Shown here: piece after piece, positions 13,901 through 27,902 of the stretch
Numbering within the stretch: the stretch's first letter is position 1
How the letters are laid out: each line of letters opens with the position of its first letter
From: Thamnaconus septentrionalis
Lineage: Eukaryota; Chordata; Actinopteri; Tetraodontiformes; Monacanthidae
Reading direction: 5' to 3'
Assembly (NCBI GenBank): GCA_009823395.1
Contig: CM020513.1
Location: 15,613,001-15,677,000 of the forward strand
Length of the DNA: 64,000 bases
Made by a program: the position numbers and the translations under genes
Notes under the pieces: generated by a model
What the model saw: only the letters and a program-made list of their open reading frames with translations
What the model was told of the DNA's origin: nothing
The model's database searches: none

Positions 13901-14361
13901 GCAAAATGTGTGTTCACAAAGAGTAATGCCATGTCAGGGATGGAAGATAACATTATTATAACATTAACTAACATAATGTTGATGGATAATATTAACTAAC
14001 CTGAACTTAGCTTAGGTTTAGCATTTTAATCAGGCATTAATGTGCTGTGCATTTGTTTGACAAAATGTCTTTAAGTTGTCCTGCAGATTTTAGGCAATTT
14101 TAGAAAAAAAAAAAATTCATCCAGAGATTTGATTGTTATTGAGTTATTACTGTTGCATCACAGGGCGGCTCTACGCGGCCACCACGATAAACAGGGGCTA
14201 AAAAAAAAAAGCAGTTGAAGAATGGAGAGAAGATCAAGGAATCGTTGAAAACCTGTTTCCATAAAACCTTTTGCCTATTAGCTCTAATTCAAAAGAGACC
14301 CGGCGAGAAAACAAACTTTATTGCGCTAATTAGAGGAAGGCCCGGTTTACTGTATCACTCC
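10971..14361. other. Gene-free non-coding stretch
   Basis: No exon with both splice context and recognisable protein was found. It contains a compound (CA)n(CG)n repeat near 12,365 and scattered poly-A and poly-T runs. Confidence 0.55.
12365..12392. repeat. Compound (CA)n(CG)n repeat
   Basis: A CA run passes directly into a CG run. Alternating purine-pyrimidine DNA of this kind can adopt the Z form. Confidence 0.9.
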
Positions 14362-14468
14362 ATCATGATTACAACTTTGCGTGAACAGTCGTAACTTAGT
14401 TCAACCCTGAACTTTACATCTGCAACCACCTGCATTTTCAGCATATTGGCTCATTTTTAAATGCCTGC
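14362..14468 (+). repeat. Copy 2 of the diverged ~107-bp duplicated element
   Basis: This is the partner of 10,863-10,970, 3.5 kb away and in the same orientation. Just after it, a TGCCTG..GAGG.GG..GGGCTTG string occurs twice (about 14,463-14,489 and 14,550-14,576), a second, smaller local duplication. Confidence 0.75.
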
Positions 14469-17400
14469 AGAGGTGGGAGGGGGCTTGAGAGGGGTGGAAA
14501 CTGCATTTCCATGCAGTATTCTGCACGAATAAGCTACTAATTGTCTGTAACTGCCTGTCGAGGCGGGGGGGGGCTTGCTCACAGTGTCACAGTTTTGGGG
14601 GTGCTTGTGATACTGTGAGCGAATGACAAGGCCAGTGAAAGCAGAGAGGAAGAGGATGCACGACTCAGCCCTTCACCCAGTCCTGACGTAGCGCCTCCCC
14701 TGACCCGAGTCTGCGCACATCTTCGCTTGTGCACATCAGCGTAACGCACTGTAGACACTTTACTCCACAACAATCCCCATCAGGTAGCCATCTGGCCGCA
14801 GGTCTGACGCCAAATGTTGACTGCCATAGTCAAAGCTGCGCTCCCTCCAGCTGCTGAGCGCTTGGCAGTTCATTGGGCCTAACTGGCTAAATGGCTGAGT
14901 GGTGTGTCAGAGCATGGTGGTTGTGACAAGCCCTGGCCCAGTGTCTGTCTCTGCAAGGAGGCTCAGCAGCTGGAAGGTTTTTTCGGTAGCATGAGTGAAA
15001 AAAAAAAAAAAGAAGACAAAGAAGAAGAAGCTCATTGTGGGAACAGAGCTAATTACATTAAGCTGTGCTTTTTGCATTTTCATTTTTCAATTACAGCTTT
15101 AAAACGCCTTGAGTTTGAGTGAGCGCGGGTCAATTTTACATTCGATTAGAGGCAAACTGGGAGCAGCTGCGCCAGCCGGAGGGCCCCCGTGTCTTTCTTC
15201 TGTTTGATTTTCTCCGCCGCCGCCTGGTGCCACCTGGGCGTTACTGTTGGTGTCCCACTAACGCTGCACCTGCACACGGCGGCAGACAATAAGCTACAGG
15301 GGTTGCCCTCTTATCTTCGCCCTCATCTCTTCTGTTGGGATTGCACCAGCTGAAAGGCTGTGGTCGCGACCCGTACCTCTCCGCCACCGCAGGCGACGCA
15401 GCACCACCTGGAGGGTGAGTGAGGCCCCGTGCGGGAATCCTGCTGCACCTTTTTATCCCCGTGGAGCCGCTTTCTCCACAACCTTAACCGAAAAAACAGA
15501 AACACCGGCATTCACTCGGCAATGCACTTTTTAATCATTCAACTTCTGTAATAATGGCTGCATATTGCACACTTGTCTGTCAAAGCCACCCCATAATGTG
15601 TTCAGCACAGCCTGGCTGATTTTCCTGCACTACTGATGTTCTTAGAGCCTTGCAGTAGATTATCACATCGAGCTGGTGACAATGGAATTCAATGCAGAAA
15701 GGAATCAATGACCCCAAACTTCTTCAACATGTGTGTAGAAAAAATTAGGTTAAAAAATTCATCGACAGTCTGAAAGTTTGACCGCCATTAGGGTCGTGTA
15801 CTGTGGGCCGAGCTCCGCTGTGCCATCCACCAATGAGATGTGAGGCGACGGGAACGGACATTAAACATGCATGGCTTCAGACTGGGTATGCAAATGAGAA
15901 CACATTCCTCTTCATGTTTTAAAGTCAAGCAAAGCGCACACGCATGCAGGTTGAGATTCTCTGCAGCGTGAATTTGAGCCAAAAAAAATCCTTTCACACG
16001 CTGCATTTCTTTTTCTCCCCTGCTGCGGTGCTGCGTATTTATTTATTTAGTTATTTATCTATTTGCCTTCTTCTCAGTTCAGCAACATAAATAAATATAG
16101 TGTTCAGCCACACACACACACGCGCACATTCCTTGGTACAAACAGTACAAGAGCAGGGGTGAAATATAAAAACTGATGAAGTGGCTGTGGCCAGCCAGGG
16201 GAGCAGCTAGGAATCAAAATAAGAGCAGTGTGGTGTGGTCAGGGAGGCGCCAACATGCACCTCCAAGCTTCAGCGCAATAAATTGACTACTACATATTAT
16301 TTGCCATCATCACCAAGAATTTTTTTTGCCCTTTCTGAGCCATTTGCACAGCACACGGAGATGCAGGCTGCAGCAACATGAAATGAATGGCGCTTCCCCG
16401 TCTTCACCCAGTGGGATACAAATGCAGAGAAGCAGCCAGCGAGCACCTTTCACACAAACCGCACACACGCACAGTGCTTTATCTGACTGCATGAACCTTC
16501 TGACTTCATGAAGAACCGCAATCGACTGACACAAGAAAAACTGAAATTCACAAAATCCTGTGAGAGTGTGAAGACGACATTGCTTTCCTTTTCTTCAGGA
16601 AAAAACTGGCAAATTTTCATGATCAGTATCCCAGCCGCATCTGAATATGAACTTTACACTGTTTGTAACTTGTTGTTGCCATGAGAAATATATAGTTGGA
16701 AAAATGTCACTTGACAGGTATGTCATTTGACAGCAGTGTCAAGCGACATGCCTGCAGCTGTCAGCCGAAGAGCTGCAGCAGAATGTTTACGAGGAGGGAG
16801 AACAAGAATCCCAACATAAATAAACATTACGGCACGTATGAATAGATCGGTACCACACAAGGAGAATGGAAGTTGACACTATGAATTGTGATCTCATAAA
16901 CAGACCTATGGATGAGCTGCAGTGCGTGCACGGCTCCTGAATGCAGAGCAAAACCTGTCAAAAGCGCAAACACGCATTAGCTGCAATTCACTTCAGACTC
17001 TTGTTTTTGTTTATCTCTCAGAGGGCGTCGATCCTAATCCCCGACGTGAAATAAAGCACATTAAAGTTGCAGCAAAACTAAGAAAGATGTTGTGTTTTAT
17101 GGCTCCTGATCTCCGTCATCTGGCCGCCTTATCTGCAGCCTCTGCGGCTGCCAGCTTTCATTACCGCCGCCGCTTGTGACGCTGACATTTCATCCTCCGT
17201 CCTCGCAGCTCTGGGCCACTGAGGGTCACTTGCCACTGTGTCAGGGCGACAGACGCAGGTGACTCAAGCCCAGCGTCGTCCTCACCTCGTCGGCAGGACG
17301 CAGTCGAACCCGGACGCAAGTGAATGACAAAGAGAGGACGAGTCGTCTGGTTTTCTCCGGCTGACGGCCCGGCCGGGCGGGGAGGCATGATGGGAGTGTG

Positions 17401-17817
17401 ATGCACAAAAACAACAACAAAAAAAAACAGAAACGCAGACACTTTCACCGACAGGGTGATGAATGCAGCCGTCTGAGGGGCTCTTAATTGCATTCAGTCA
17501 AGGAGCGCGGTGAGTCGCGGAGAGACAAAAGCATTTAGTCATCGCTGTTTTCCCCCCGTGCGCCGCATCGGCCGCTCCAGCACGACAGCGTCACGTACCC
17601 AAGCATCTATTATAGAAAATGGGGATCAGACTGCAAATACATCAACAGGCCGATACTTTTCCAGTGGCCACTTAAGGTAATGCAGTGAAAAATCCCATAT
17701 GGCTCAAAAAGTATTTTTCACACGGACAGCAAAACAAAAATAAACTCCTGTGAAATGCCTCCGACCTAACATTATAATAAATGTTTCGATTGTATATTTC
17801 TGAGTCACAGACTTTTA

Positions 17818-17823
<6 letters not shown>

Positions 17824-17895
<72 letters not shown>
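17824..17895. repeat. (AT)n repeat
   Basis: About 36 alternating AT units. The run is self-complementary and can extrude a cruciform. Confidence 0.97.
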
Positions 17896-17899
<4 letters not shown>

Positions 17900-20800
17900 T
17901 TTTTGATTTTTAAAAATCCCGAAAAGAGTTTCCTCTCAGCATGACGTCACAGCGTCATAGGTGCTTTGTCTCGTCTCCTTCTGATTGGTTGATGCATCCT
18001 GGTGCATCACAGTGAGTTACAGAGGCATGATGGGAAGTGGCACTACTGCTACATGCTGTATGCACCACATAACGCTCGCTTGAGATTTCTCCCTAAAACA
18101 TGGAGCACGGGGCTGCAAATGGTGATCTCATTGCTGCTGTTTGGTGCGACTATCAAACACAATAGAGGAGGTTGACAATCACACCAGTGGGAATGAGAGT
18201 GGACTCGCCGGTCGGATGGAGTCAGCCTTCCGTGAGGGTTGCTGCTCGGTGTGATTGGACAGTTTCTCCAGGGGGCCACTCAGGGAAACAACCCAATCCT
18301 TTAATCACCGCACGTTTCTTAAGCGGTCGCACTAAGGGATCTAACAGAGGAACGACGCTGGAGGAATGTTTGCAGGAGCTGCTGTGCACCCCTGCTTTTC
18401 TTTTGTTTTTGTTTTTTCTCTCTCTCTTTTTTTCGTTGATGCATCCGTCTCCGCCGCACCACCCAGAGCCTCAGCAAACAGCTCCGTCTCGCCAGGAGAA
18501 AAGTCAGGCTTGGTTCCAGAACGGCTGTGCCGCTGGAGAATTCCGTCGAGATGAAAGGCCTTATTAGTCGCGTCACACGTGGACGTTCGGCGTGGCCAAA
18601 GCGCACGGCGCAGCAGGCCATATCAACATCTCAAGGGAGGCTCAAGGAAAAAAAAGACTCCCCGGTCGATGACTTGAATGGAGGTGTGGCGGCTGGCATA
18701 CGAGAGGCGTCACAGATGACGTCTAATCTGTATTAAAAGACTAACGCTGGCTGTCAGTGCGCTAATGGAATCCGAAAACAAATAACAGCGGTGCAGACGC
18801 GAGTCGAGGGGTGGCGGGAAAAAAAGGGAACCAGAAAAAGTTGCAGGAAAATAAAGGCTGATGATAGCGAGCCGTCAAACACATCACTTCAGATTGGCGA
18901 CGGGGCAGGCGGGAGAGTGAAGAACGCGAGGCAACTGTCAAAGACACGCTTGTGTATACAATTATGTACTCCCCTGTGTTCATAAAAGGGAATTTTAATC
19001 AATGCGGAAGAGCGGAGGCTATTAAATATTGACTCCACTCCTCCCGTCTGCCTGCTCACCCTTCCTCTTTCGTGTTTTTGGCAATCAATGACATGATGTT
19101 GATGGTAACAAGCAGCCAGCCCCTCTCTTTCCCTTCCCTTCTTTCCCTTTTCAAACCGTTGTGCCACTAACGAGGCTGCTAGTATTTTTTTTTTTCTCTG
19201 CCGCTGCCTCTCGGGGACGCTAGGTGGACGGCATTACCTGTCGTCCGTCGAGCTTAAATGTTCGGCCAGAGGCTTCATTTTTCACCGCGTTGCGGCCTGA
19301 TTACAAACTCTTGTTGTTTTAATCTCAAAAATTGGCCCCTCGCAGCTCGTTGCGGGCAAGCATTTCTTCTTTATTGGCGGTTGGAGTCATCCATTTTGAA
19401 CAGGATAGCTCAGCGGTGCACAAACTACACCGTCTAATCAGCAAAAAGTACATCACAGAAAACCTGAGCTTGTACAATTAATTGCCATCGCAAAATGTAC
19501 TTTGTTTGGAAAGAGAGAGATATACTGTTATTGAACTAAACAAACAAGGAAAATTGATTTGATTCCAGACACTGGCCTGCTTTCAATTCATCTTTTTTTC
19601 TTGTATTTTTTTGAACAGCCAGGTACGATCCAGGAGCTGCTGCTGCTGCTGCAGAGGAGCAGCGCCAAAGATCAGAGGGAGAATTAAAACCAGCGAGCGC
19701 AGCGCTGCCTCAGCACTGCTCAGACGCACAGAGGCTAAAATACGACTCGCCTCTGCAGGGCGGTCTGCCTTTTGTGAGGGCGACAGGCCGTGGGACGCTG
19801 GGGAACGGCTGCGAGGAGACCTGGGGACGGCGGCAGCAACGCATCTGCTGGAACACCTGGTGGGTGTCAGGAAGAGTGGGACGGAACCAGAGGGGAAGTG
19901 AAGGGGGGGTATTTTGGCCGCACATGCGTAGAGAGCGCCGTGTTATAAATAAATAGGCATGATTATATTCTCACCTTGGGTTTATGGATCTCACATGTCG
20001 GCCCTCTGGATGAGCTGCAGCTCTTTAAAAAAGCTCCCTGGTGTGCAGAGATCAGTTCGATGCAGGAAATGAAGCAAAACCGCTGCCGCTTCTCTTTATT
20101 CGCTTTCATGTGCTTCTAAACCATATGGCCTTCTGTGTCTAATAACGATAATAACTCCGGCTGATTGCGGCGCCCGTCACAACGCTAAATGTCTCGAACA
20201 TCACAGGCGAGTCCGTTCCCTGCTTCTTGCGCTATAAACAAAGATCCCGCCGTAATTTTCGATCATTTTCCAGTTTCTCCCGGAGCCAGACGAAGACTAT
20301 CAGCTCCTGACACGTCTGCTGGCGGCTTCGCGCCGCGTGTTTTTGACACCCACGAGCGCAGATTGGAGGGTGGGAAAATTGACAGGTGGAGGAATTGCTA
20401 GGAATTAACTGTGTCAAGGGAGGGAAGGAAAAAAGGTGGCACACTGAGCTAAAGTCTCTGTGTCTGAGAGACACGGGGGGAGGGGTGAGCAGGGGTGGGG
20501 GGGGTCGACCCTCACATCGACGCTGCTTGTCCTCCGTCATGTCACACAAAATGGAATATCACTGTTGTCAAGGCTTATTTCCATTCTGGACGTGTCGGAT
20601 CCACACGTCTGTCTGTCAGCGCAGTCAGCCAGTCAGCACGTCTGCATGCAGCCGCTAATATTTCACCACCATTACAGTGCCCCAGTGCCATCGATCTGAT
20701 TTGCTGGATTTTCTAAATCAGGCCTCTTTCTACTATTATTATTAAATGTTGTCGTTATCTTTCTTTGCTCATTTAAACTGTTAACTTTTCTACAAATTTG

Positions 20801-23800
20801 GCACCATTCGTTTCAACTGCCGCTCGCATCCCATGGCCTCATGGCGTCCGCCAACGCTGCACACAATTTTCTTAAAAGACCTGTGGGACACTGCAAAGTT
20901 CTCTCTTTATTCTCCACCACTGAACCCTTTCAGGATCGGTCTGGGCAGTTGCGGTGGGCTGCCTGTCACACAGATATAAGGACCTGCAGAATAATGTCTG
21001 GAAAGAATTGCAGTGAGGATGCATGACTGCAGTTTTGCGAGAGGAGGAGATTTTTCACAGAAAGCTAATATTTGGCCCACGTAAACCGCAGACACGCAAC
21101 ATTGTTATTGGACCAAATTTTATTTATTTTATTTTTCCGGCAACTTCCTGGCTGATTTGGCCGGTTTGAGAAGAAGCTCTGAAGTGTGAGAGCGTCTCGC
21201 TTGACGGGAAGCGGAAGAGCAGGAAAAGCCGGCCTTAAATCTGAGTCTAAAATAATCCCAGCAGGCTGCTTCATCACGACGCCAAATGCTGAGCAGCCAT
21301 CGATTGCGTGCTGGAGGCAATTACAGGGCCGCTCCGCATTTAGGAGACACACACACTTTCCAGAACGTCTCCTTTTGAGTCGGATTTTACGCTTACGGCA
21401 GCATATTTATAATTGCACATGCTAATCAAGGTGGGAGTTCACGGCGAGCCGTTCTATCAAGTCAGCATCTCTAGCAGTGGCTATGGAGACTCCATGGCCA
21501 AACTACTTCTGTGGCGTTTGGCAGAGATTACAGAGCCGACCCCCAGCGACGCCCCCACGCCGCCATACCACCGCTGCCACTCCGGCAGCTAACAGCCGGC
21601 GCCGACCGTGTGATTTGACGGAGACTGTCTGCTGATCGAGCAGGTGTTAATTATGCACAACATGTATGAGTTAATTACACGGCAACAGTAAATGAATATG
21701 AGCAAAGCCCTTTGAAGTGGAGTGTGTTTGGGGAATTTAGGAAGAGAAAAAAGTTGAGCGGTGCATTTATGATTTACATCAGGGCAGCTCTCGGTTCAGC
21801 GTGTTGAATATATTTTGCATGTCAAATGTATTTGAAAGGGAAATTGTTTCCTTAGTGGCCTCATATGATTTAGAACCCCTTGAACTGATGATTGACACAT
21901 AACTGACTTTGTAGTTTTACTTACTGGCCTATTTCTGCATGGAACTGAGTGCTTTTTACAGGGATACCATATCTTAGCATCAAACACTGTAGATATTAAA
22001 CAACTCCTCCTTGACAAATGTCCCCATTGCAATGGAATCTCATTCTGATGTGCATTTTAAGGCGCAATCTGAATGAGAGTAAAGTCCTGTCTTGTCCTCG
22101 GCCGTTGGTTAAGCCAGCCAATCACCAACTGTGTGCATCCTAAGACTCTTCATACGGGGATAACAGCTGAAGCTCCTGCCAGCAAGACCAGGAATAAAAA
22201 GTCAAATCTGCGTGTGTGCGTGTGAGTGAGTAGCTGTCATCGCACACCTATTCTACAGTGTACACTGTCTAGCAGTCCATAAAATTTAATCACAGTGATC
22301 AAGTGATGTTATCGACTGTTTCTGTAACATTCAACCTCCAGTGGGTCTAGACGGCGGACGGCCTGTCACGCTGAACCTTCTTTTTTCTTTCTTTTTTTTT
22401 AATGCTAAGTGATCTCGTGCTCACCAAAGTGCTTTTTAATCTTAAAAAATAATCAAGCGCCTGATTAATTGGAGGCCAGATATGGGGGATCCTATCTGGG
22501 ACCATCAGTTTCACTGTGCTGCTCGCTGATGTATGGCATCGATTGCAACAGGGAGCCCTCTAATCAGAATCATGGTAAAATCAATAGCTGGCGTTGGCTT
22601 GGGTGGGTGGGTGGGTGGGTGGGGTGGGGGCCCTGTTCATGCTCCAGTGTGCACGTCTGGAGTCAACTCCCCTGCGCCGAAACACTCCGGCCATTTGCTT
22701 AAAGAAAATCGAGACTCGCTGCAAAAGGGGCGAAGCGTGTGGGGATAAAGTGGAGGAGACAGGCGGGGATAAAGGAGGAAAGCAATAAGACAGTTGGAGT
22801 GTGGGAGGGTTCAACAGCCAATTCAGTGTGATTGAAAAGGTGTTTTCTTTCCTTTTCAATTTTATTTTTTTTTGTTAATTCTTCAATCTAGAAAGATCTC
22901 AGCACGCAGCCAGAACTCAACAAGGCGGTGGCCTCACCCTGATCCACAGGTGTGATCCAGCCACCAATGTGTCCTGCTGTTGTCACATCTGGTTCCTGCG
23001 TCTCTGTCGATCCCCCACCGACTCCCTCTGGAAGCAGTGAGGCCAGTGGGCCAGCAGCCGCACGGCTGCTCGCAGCTCTCCTCCATTGTCTGAGCGAGAG
23101 GCTCGGCAAGCTTATCAGTTTAAAACATGGGTCCAGGCGGCGTGCCGAATAAAAAAGAAAAAAGCCGCGGCGGCCCGTGAAATGTGACATTGTCACGAGA
23201 ATGGTTAAATTAAGCAAACGTCGGCGAGCTCCGAGGAGCCGGCGAGGCACTCCGGGGTTTTTCCTCTGGCGGCTGGTCTGCTGCCAGGTATCTGAGGCAG
23301 GCCGCGCAACTGGCAGGCTGCCGAAAAGCCGGCGCAAGCGAACCCCCCGCTGCTCACCTCAACACAAACAGCACAACAGAGAAACACTTTTAGTGGAGCC
23401 GGGGCTCAAGAACAACACCGCAGAAAAAACAGAAAGATGAAAGAGGCGGTGGGATTTGGCAGTAAAGAGCAGAGAGCGTGGCGGGAACGTTCAACAACAC
23501 AAATGTCCTCTTATTCTGAGTGATTTGCTTTGCTGAAACATCAAAATCTCTCATTGAAAATGAAGGATATTGAGGTTTTTTTCCACTCCAGAAAATCGAA
23601 ATCGAAAGATCTCAATTTGGACAAGTGTTATTGACACGCAGTAATGTAAAGTGTTGCATCGCATTCTCTTAAAGCCAACTAAAGCACTTTAATTGGGCCC
23701 TAATGCGTCTGCTGTTTTGCAACATTTATCCATATCACATTCTGAAAAGCAGCAGCAGTAGCAGCCCTCGGCTAATCAAAGCTGAGTTTCTTGGCCTTGC

Positions 23801-25921
23801 TCAACAGACTGTGTTCATTTTCTGTTTAGCTTTTAGTCTCCAAATTCTGTGCAAAAATATGTTTTGTTTTTTTGCACTTGTTAAAATCCTTCTCCATTGT
23901 CGTCAGCTGTCGCTGGCAAGCTACTCTGTCAGCTGTCTGGCACTGTAGCAGTTGAGCACATTTGGTTTATCAGAGTTCTCTCAGCAAGAACACCTGCACA
24001 GTGTGACAAGGTTGATGAGAGGAATGAGAGGGAGCCACAACATTAAAGTTCACTGGAAAAAAGCACAGAAGACGCTAATTAGGTGCCGCAGAGTCAGCCA
24101 AAGACGTTGAGCACTGTTTGTTTGTGCCAAGACAAAAACTCCTTTTATGTATCAACTGGGTTGTTTTAACCTTCATTGTCAATGAAACATGAGTGAAGCT
24201 TTTCCAAGTCCTCAAACAGTGGCAGCTCCAGAGCTTTACTCTAATGGTGCAACTGGCCCGAAGAAACATTTCCCCACAAAGCAATGAGCAATCACCACCA
24301 TTCCATCTAATTAAATTTTAAAGTCTTAAGACTCGTATAAATAAAATATTTGATTCCCTTTCATGTTAGCAGAGGCACCGCTGTTGCCACTAAAGGCAGA
24401 GCATCTTTGGAGATGTTGCTACATCATGCTTTGGCAGACCGACACATACTGTCAAGAACCAAAGGGTGATTTTTGACAGTTGTTTGAAAAACAAATCTAC
24501 TCAGTGTACGGGACAAGTTTTGCTCAACTGTGTCTTCAGTAAGTATGAGGTACAGCCCTTCCGTTGGCGTCGCCAGTCTGGAGGAAGCCATCCGTGCATC
24601 TTCATCCTGGCATCTCTCTGTCTGCCCTGAGACATGTGAAACTTTTACAGAATCCTCTTAACTATTCTCCAAAGTGTTTTAAAATGTTCACAAGCTTTCA
24701 ATGGCTTCAGCTTACCTCATGTTTGTGGGGTTTGAGTTCTTCAGGAGCTAAGCAGGGGCTTTGAGGTCATCCAACTATTATTTGCTGGAAGTCCTGGTTC
24801 AAGGTGGCTCCTCCTCCTGACATGGACACTAGATGACTGAGAAGGACCCTTTTAAATCCAGCCTCAAAATGTCTTCATTCGTAACGGTTTTTACTAGTAA
24901 GCAGTGCAGTCATATTTTATGTCTTGCCTTTTATGCCTTTAATATGGTCTTAACTTTACTTGTCTTTGGGTTGTTGTAAAACACTGTTCTGTGAAAGCCA
25001 CTTAGTGCGTCTGCTCTGCGGGACAGAAATTTAAATATGATCCAGTTTAAACCAAAGATCTAAATGAATTTTGCTTTGATTACTGCACTCCATTATGGGA
25101 GTGAACGGGGCCGTTATCGCAGGCGTTGCCATGGCACTTTAGTCTACTTTCACCCTGTCATACAAACCTGAACTAATGCCAAAGCCATTCAGGAGCAACC
25201 AGTTGCAAATAGAACAACATTTGGCAAACTGGGGGCCCTTTTGCTGCGTGCGAACAGCAAATCTGGTTGTAAAAACCAAGCTGCGGCACGACACATTACC
25301 TGATACCAGATGATAACCACCGTGCTGCAACATTAACCGGTGCGAGCTGGAAGCGGCCCACCAGCCCTGGGTTTTCTATCAGCGCGAGGAGAGCAATTAC
25401 GGCGGCATTAAATAGTAATAAACACGGCCGCGCCGCAATCGTCGGAACATCAGAGCTGTCACCGCATCGTCTGTCAGCGGCGCCCTTCAGGGTAGCGGTA
25501 GTCAGGTGGTGATGCATTTCCAGGGACAGAGACAGGTGTTACCATAGATTCTAATTACTTTGTTCTATCAATTATGTACTGATCCGTGTATGGCCTGGGG
25601 TCTGCTGCACGCTGCTGTGCCTCCCACTCAGTCTCCTCACCACCCCTGCTGCAGACATACAACACATAGAGCAGGTATTAGTTCTCTACCTTGCCTTAAG
25701 GTGACTTAAAGGTTTTGGGCTTTGTGTTTTTTGTTTTTTCACCCCCCCCCCGGCAGGATTCAGACAGATGGCAGTGAGTTTTTCGAAAAAGTGAAAAGTA
25801 AAGAAAGTTAAACGCCATCCCCGTATATCCCACTGACATCTGAATTCATGCCTTATATCCTCAGTGGTGAGAAGACTGAGTCGTCCTCTCCTCCACTAAG
25901 CCCTGTAAGCGTCAGTTAAGA

Positions 25922-25924
<3 letters not shown>

Positions 25925-25953
<29 letters not shown>
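25925..25953. repeat. (CA)n microsatellite
   Basis: About 14 perfect dinucleotide units. Confidence 0.95.
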
Positions 25954-25958
<5 letters not shown>

Positions 25959-26515
25959 CGCGCTGCTTTGTGTTTTCGAGCACCAACGGTCTTCCAGGCA
26001 CTTGTGGTTTCTCTCTTTGTTTTTGCACACTCCTCAAGTTTTCTCTGAGCCGCACAGTGCACAGGAACATTATGCTAATGAGCCAGCAGACATCTGCTTC
26101 CAGCTCAGCCTGTCTCTGTTTGTTCGTGCGTGTGCCCCTGTGTGTTGCTCACATATTTGCTTTTACCTACATGCAGGTCAACTCTTTGAAAACAAAGACA
26201 TAAGGAACGTTAGGCTTAACCGTCTGCCACAATGTGTTCTGCGCCATTTAAGAATGATGTTTTGTTTCCCCGTCCTTTTATCCTTGCCATGTGAAACAAC
26301 GTGATGACGCCGGAGGGTTCAGAGTGGCTCTTCTTTGTGAATTAATGACTCGCACTGCTGCCCGGGTGTGCGTCCTTCAACAGACAGTGAAGGAAAGTGA
26401 AAGTGCTCATCAATGAGGCCTGCCAACACTAAAAGCCATGTTTGTAAGATTGTAGGAATCTGTATAAATTATCTGATTCATTTTTGATGCAGGATTAAGC
26501 CGATTTAGGAAAAGC

Positions 26516-26518
<3 letters not shown>

Positions 26519-26581
<63 letters not shown>
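26519..26581. repeat. (TG)n microsatellite
   Basis: About 31 perfect dinucleotide units, roughly 0.6 kb upstream of the predicted rag2 first exon. It is the longest TG run in the window. Confidence 0.97.
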
Positions 26582-26582
<1 letters not shown>

Positions 26583-27085
26583 CTCCAGAAGTAATTATGG
26601 TTTCTTTGATAGATCACAAACATTCTGTCTTTTATACATCTAGTATGCATCTGTTTTTAACAAGGAGACAATTCAGTGTCAATGCAATAAAAACATTGAT
26701 TTCTGAATGCTGGATGAAATCCAACGATTTTAAAATCACGCCCTTCATGGAGTCCATACGCTGTCTGTGGATAGATCTATGGGCATATTATACATATGTA
26801 GAGTTAAAAATAAATAAATAAATAAATGAAAAATACAATTGTCTTGTCACTGGAGGAAAAAACCTTTTTGAGCAACAAAGAGTCTTGCACTGTTCTGCGC
26901 AGCTCTACTTTCTTTGGTGTCGCTGACACCCCGTCATGTCAATGAGGCGACTCACTAAATGCACTCAGGCAGAACACCTGCCAAGTGTGCAGCAGTCACA
27001 CACTGTTAACCTCAAGATATGGTAGTGTTTGTGAGTCAACGACGCTTCGCAAACGTGGTGGCCTGCCTTTGTCATACTTTAGTTA

Positions 27086-27164
27086 CATAAAAATCCGATT
27101 TGAATTCATCTCCCCTGACAGACTCGCTAAAGGGAGCTGAAGTTCTGCACCTCGACTCTGTGCG
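27086..27164 (+). promoter_or_regulatory. rag2: Predicted rag2 core promoter and non-coding first exon
   Basis: A TATA-like CATAAAAA at 27,086-27,093 would place transcription start near 27,116. A perfect donor, GCG|GTAAGT, follows at 27,164/27,165. It would splice over a 724-nt intron to the acceptor TCATCCAG at 27,887-27,888, 14 nt before the rag2 ATG. Vertebrate RAG2 genes typically have non-coding 5' exon(s) and a single coding exon, which fits. The first exon itself is inferred from consensus only. Confidence 0.45.
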
Positions 27165-27902
27165 GTAAGTGAAGGTACAACTTGTGAACAAGAAAAGTGG
27201 AAGACCTGCTGTTTTTAGCTAACTCGGATAATCCAGATATGGCATGACATTTCATGTTGTCCCAGGCAATATTGATATCTTTGTTGCTAATGCAATCTTG
27301 CTCCATTGTGAAATTGTTTAGTGTAATTAAAAATATATATTGATGTCTGTAAAATCTGTAACTACCTTTACTGTTGATTTTCTTTGTAGAAGTCGAGCTA
27401 ACATTTCCAAACCCTAAGACAACCAATTCATGATGTAAAGATTACAAACTGTCGAAGAAATAAGTTGGTGTATGGATTTATCTTTTAGGAAATTCTTAGT
27501 ACCCACAAAGAGGCTTCATGATTTTAATGTGTGAGACAATTCTGCTGATAACTGATCTTATCTAATTGTCAAGTCAAAATGCAGCATTTAATTTGCGCCA
27601 ATGGAAGGCAGCAGAATTTTGGTAGATGTGCTAAATGAGTGAAAAAAAGCCAATACAAATTATCTTATATCTTATATTTATCGGAAATTCTATTTTATTC
27701 ATTTTCCTATTTTACTCCATATTCTGTTGTAGGACTTAAGGTTGTTGTTCTACTTCCCTGGCATTCAGTAGATATAGGTCTCCAGGTGGTCGGTTCATAA
27801 ACAGGAAGTTAAAATTTAAAGCCCCCGAATGAAAACATTCAACAGCTGACAGAGTTGTTTTGTCTCCATGTGCTGTTTTGTCATCCAGGCACCTGCTGGG
27901 AA

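Larger units (their letters stand above)
14469..27100. other. Gene-free stretch upstream of rag2
   Basis: About 12.6 kb without a supportable gene. It contains microsatellites at 17,824, 25,925 and 26,519, a GGGT run near 22,602-22,625, a C run at 25,742-25,751 and an octamer ATGCAAAT word near 15,889. In mammals, lymphoid enhancers controlling both RAG genes lie on the 5' side of RAG2. Equivalents could be here, but nothing in the sequence proves it. Confidence 0.5.

Noticed and set aside
27855..27902. Sixteen codons of open frame before the rag2 ATG
   Set aside because: There is no ATG, and a splice acceptor at 27,887-27,888 shows part of it is intron. RAG2 starts at MTLQPLTPVN.
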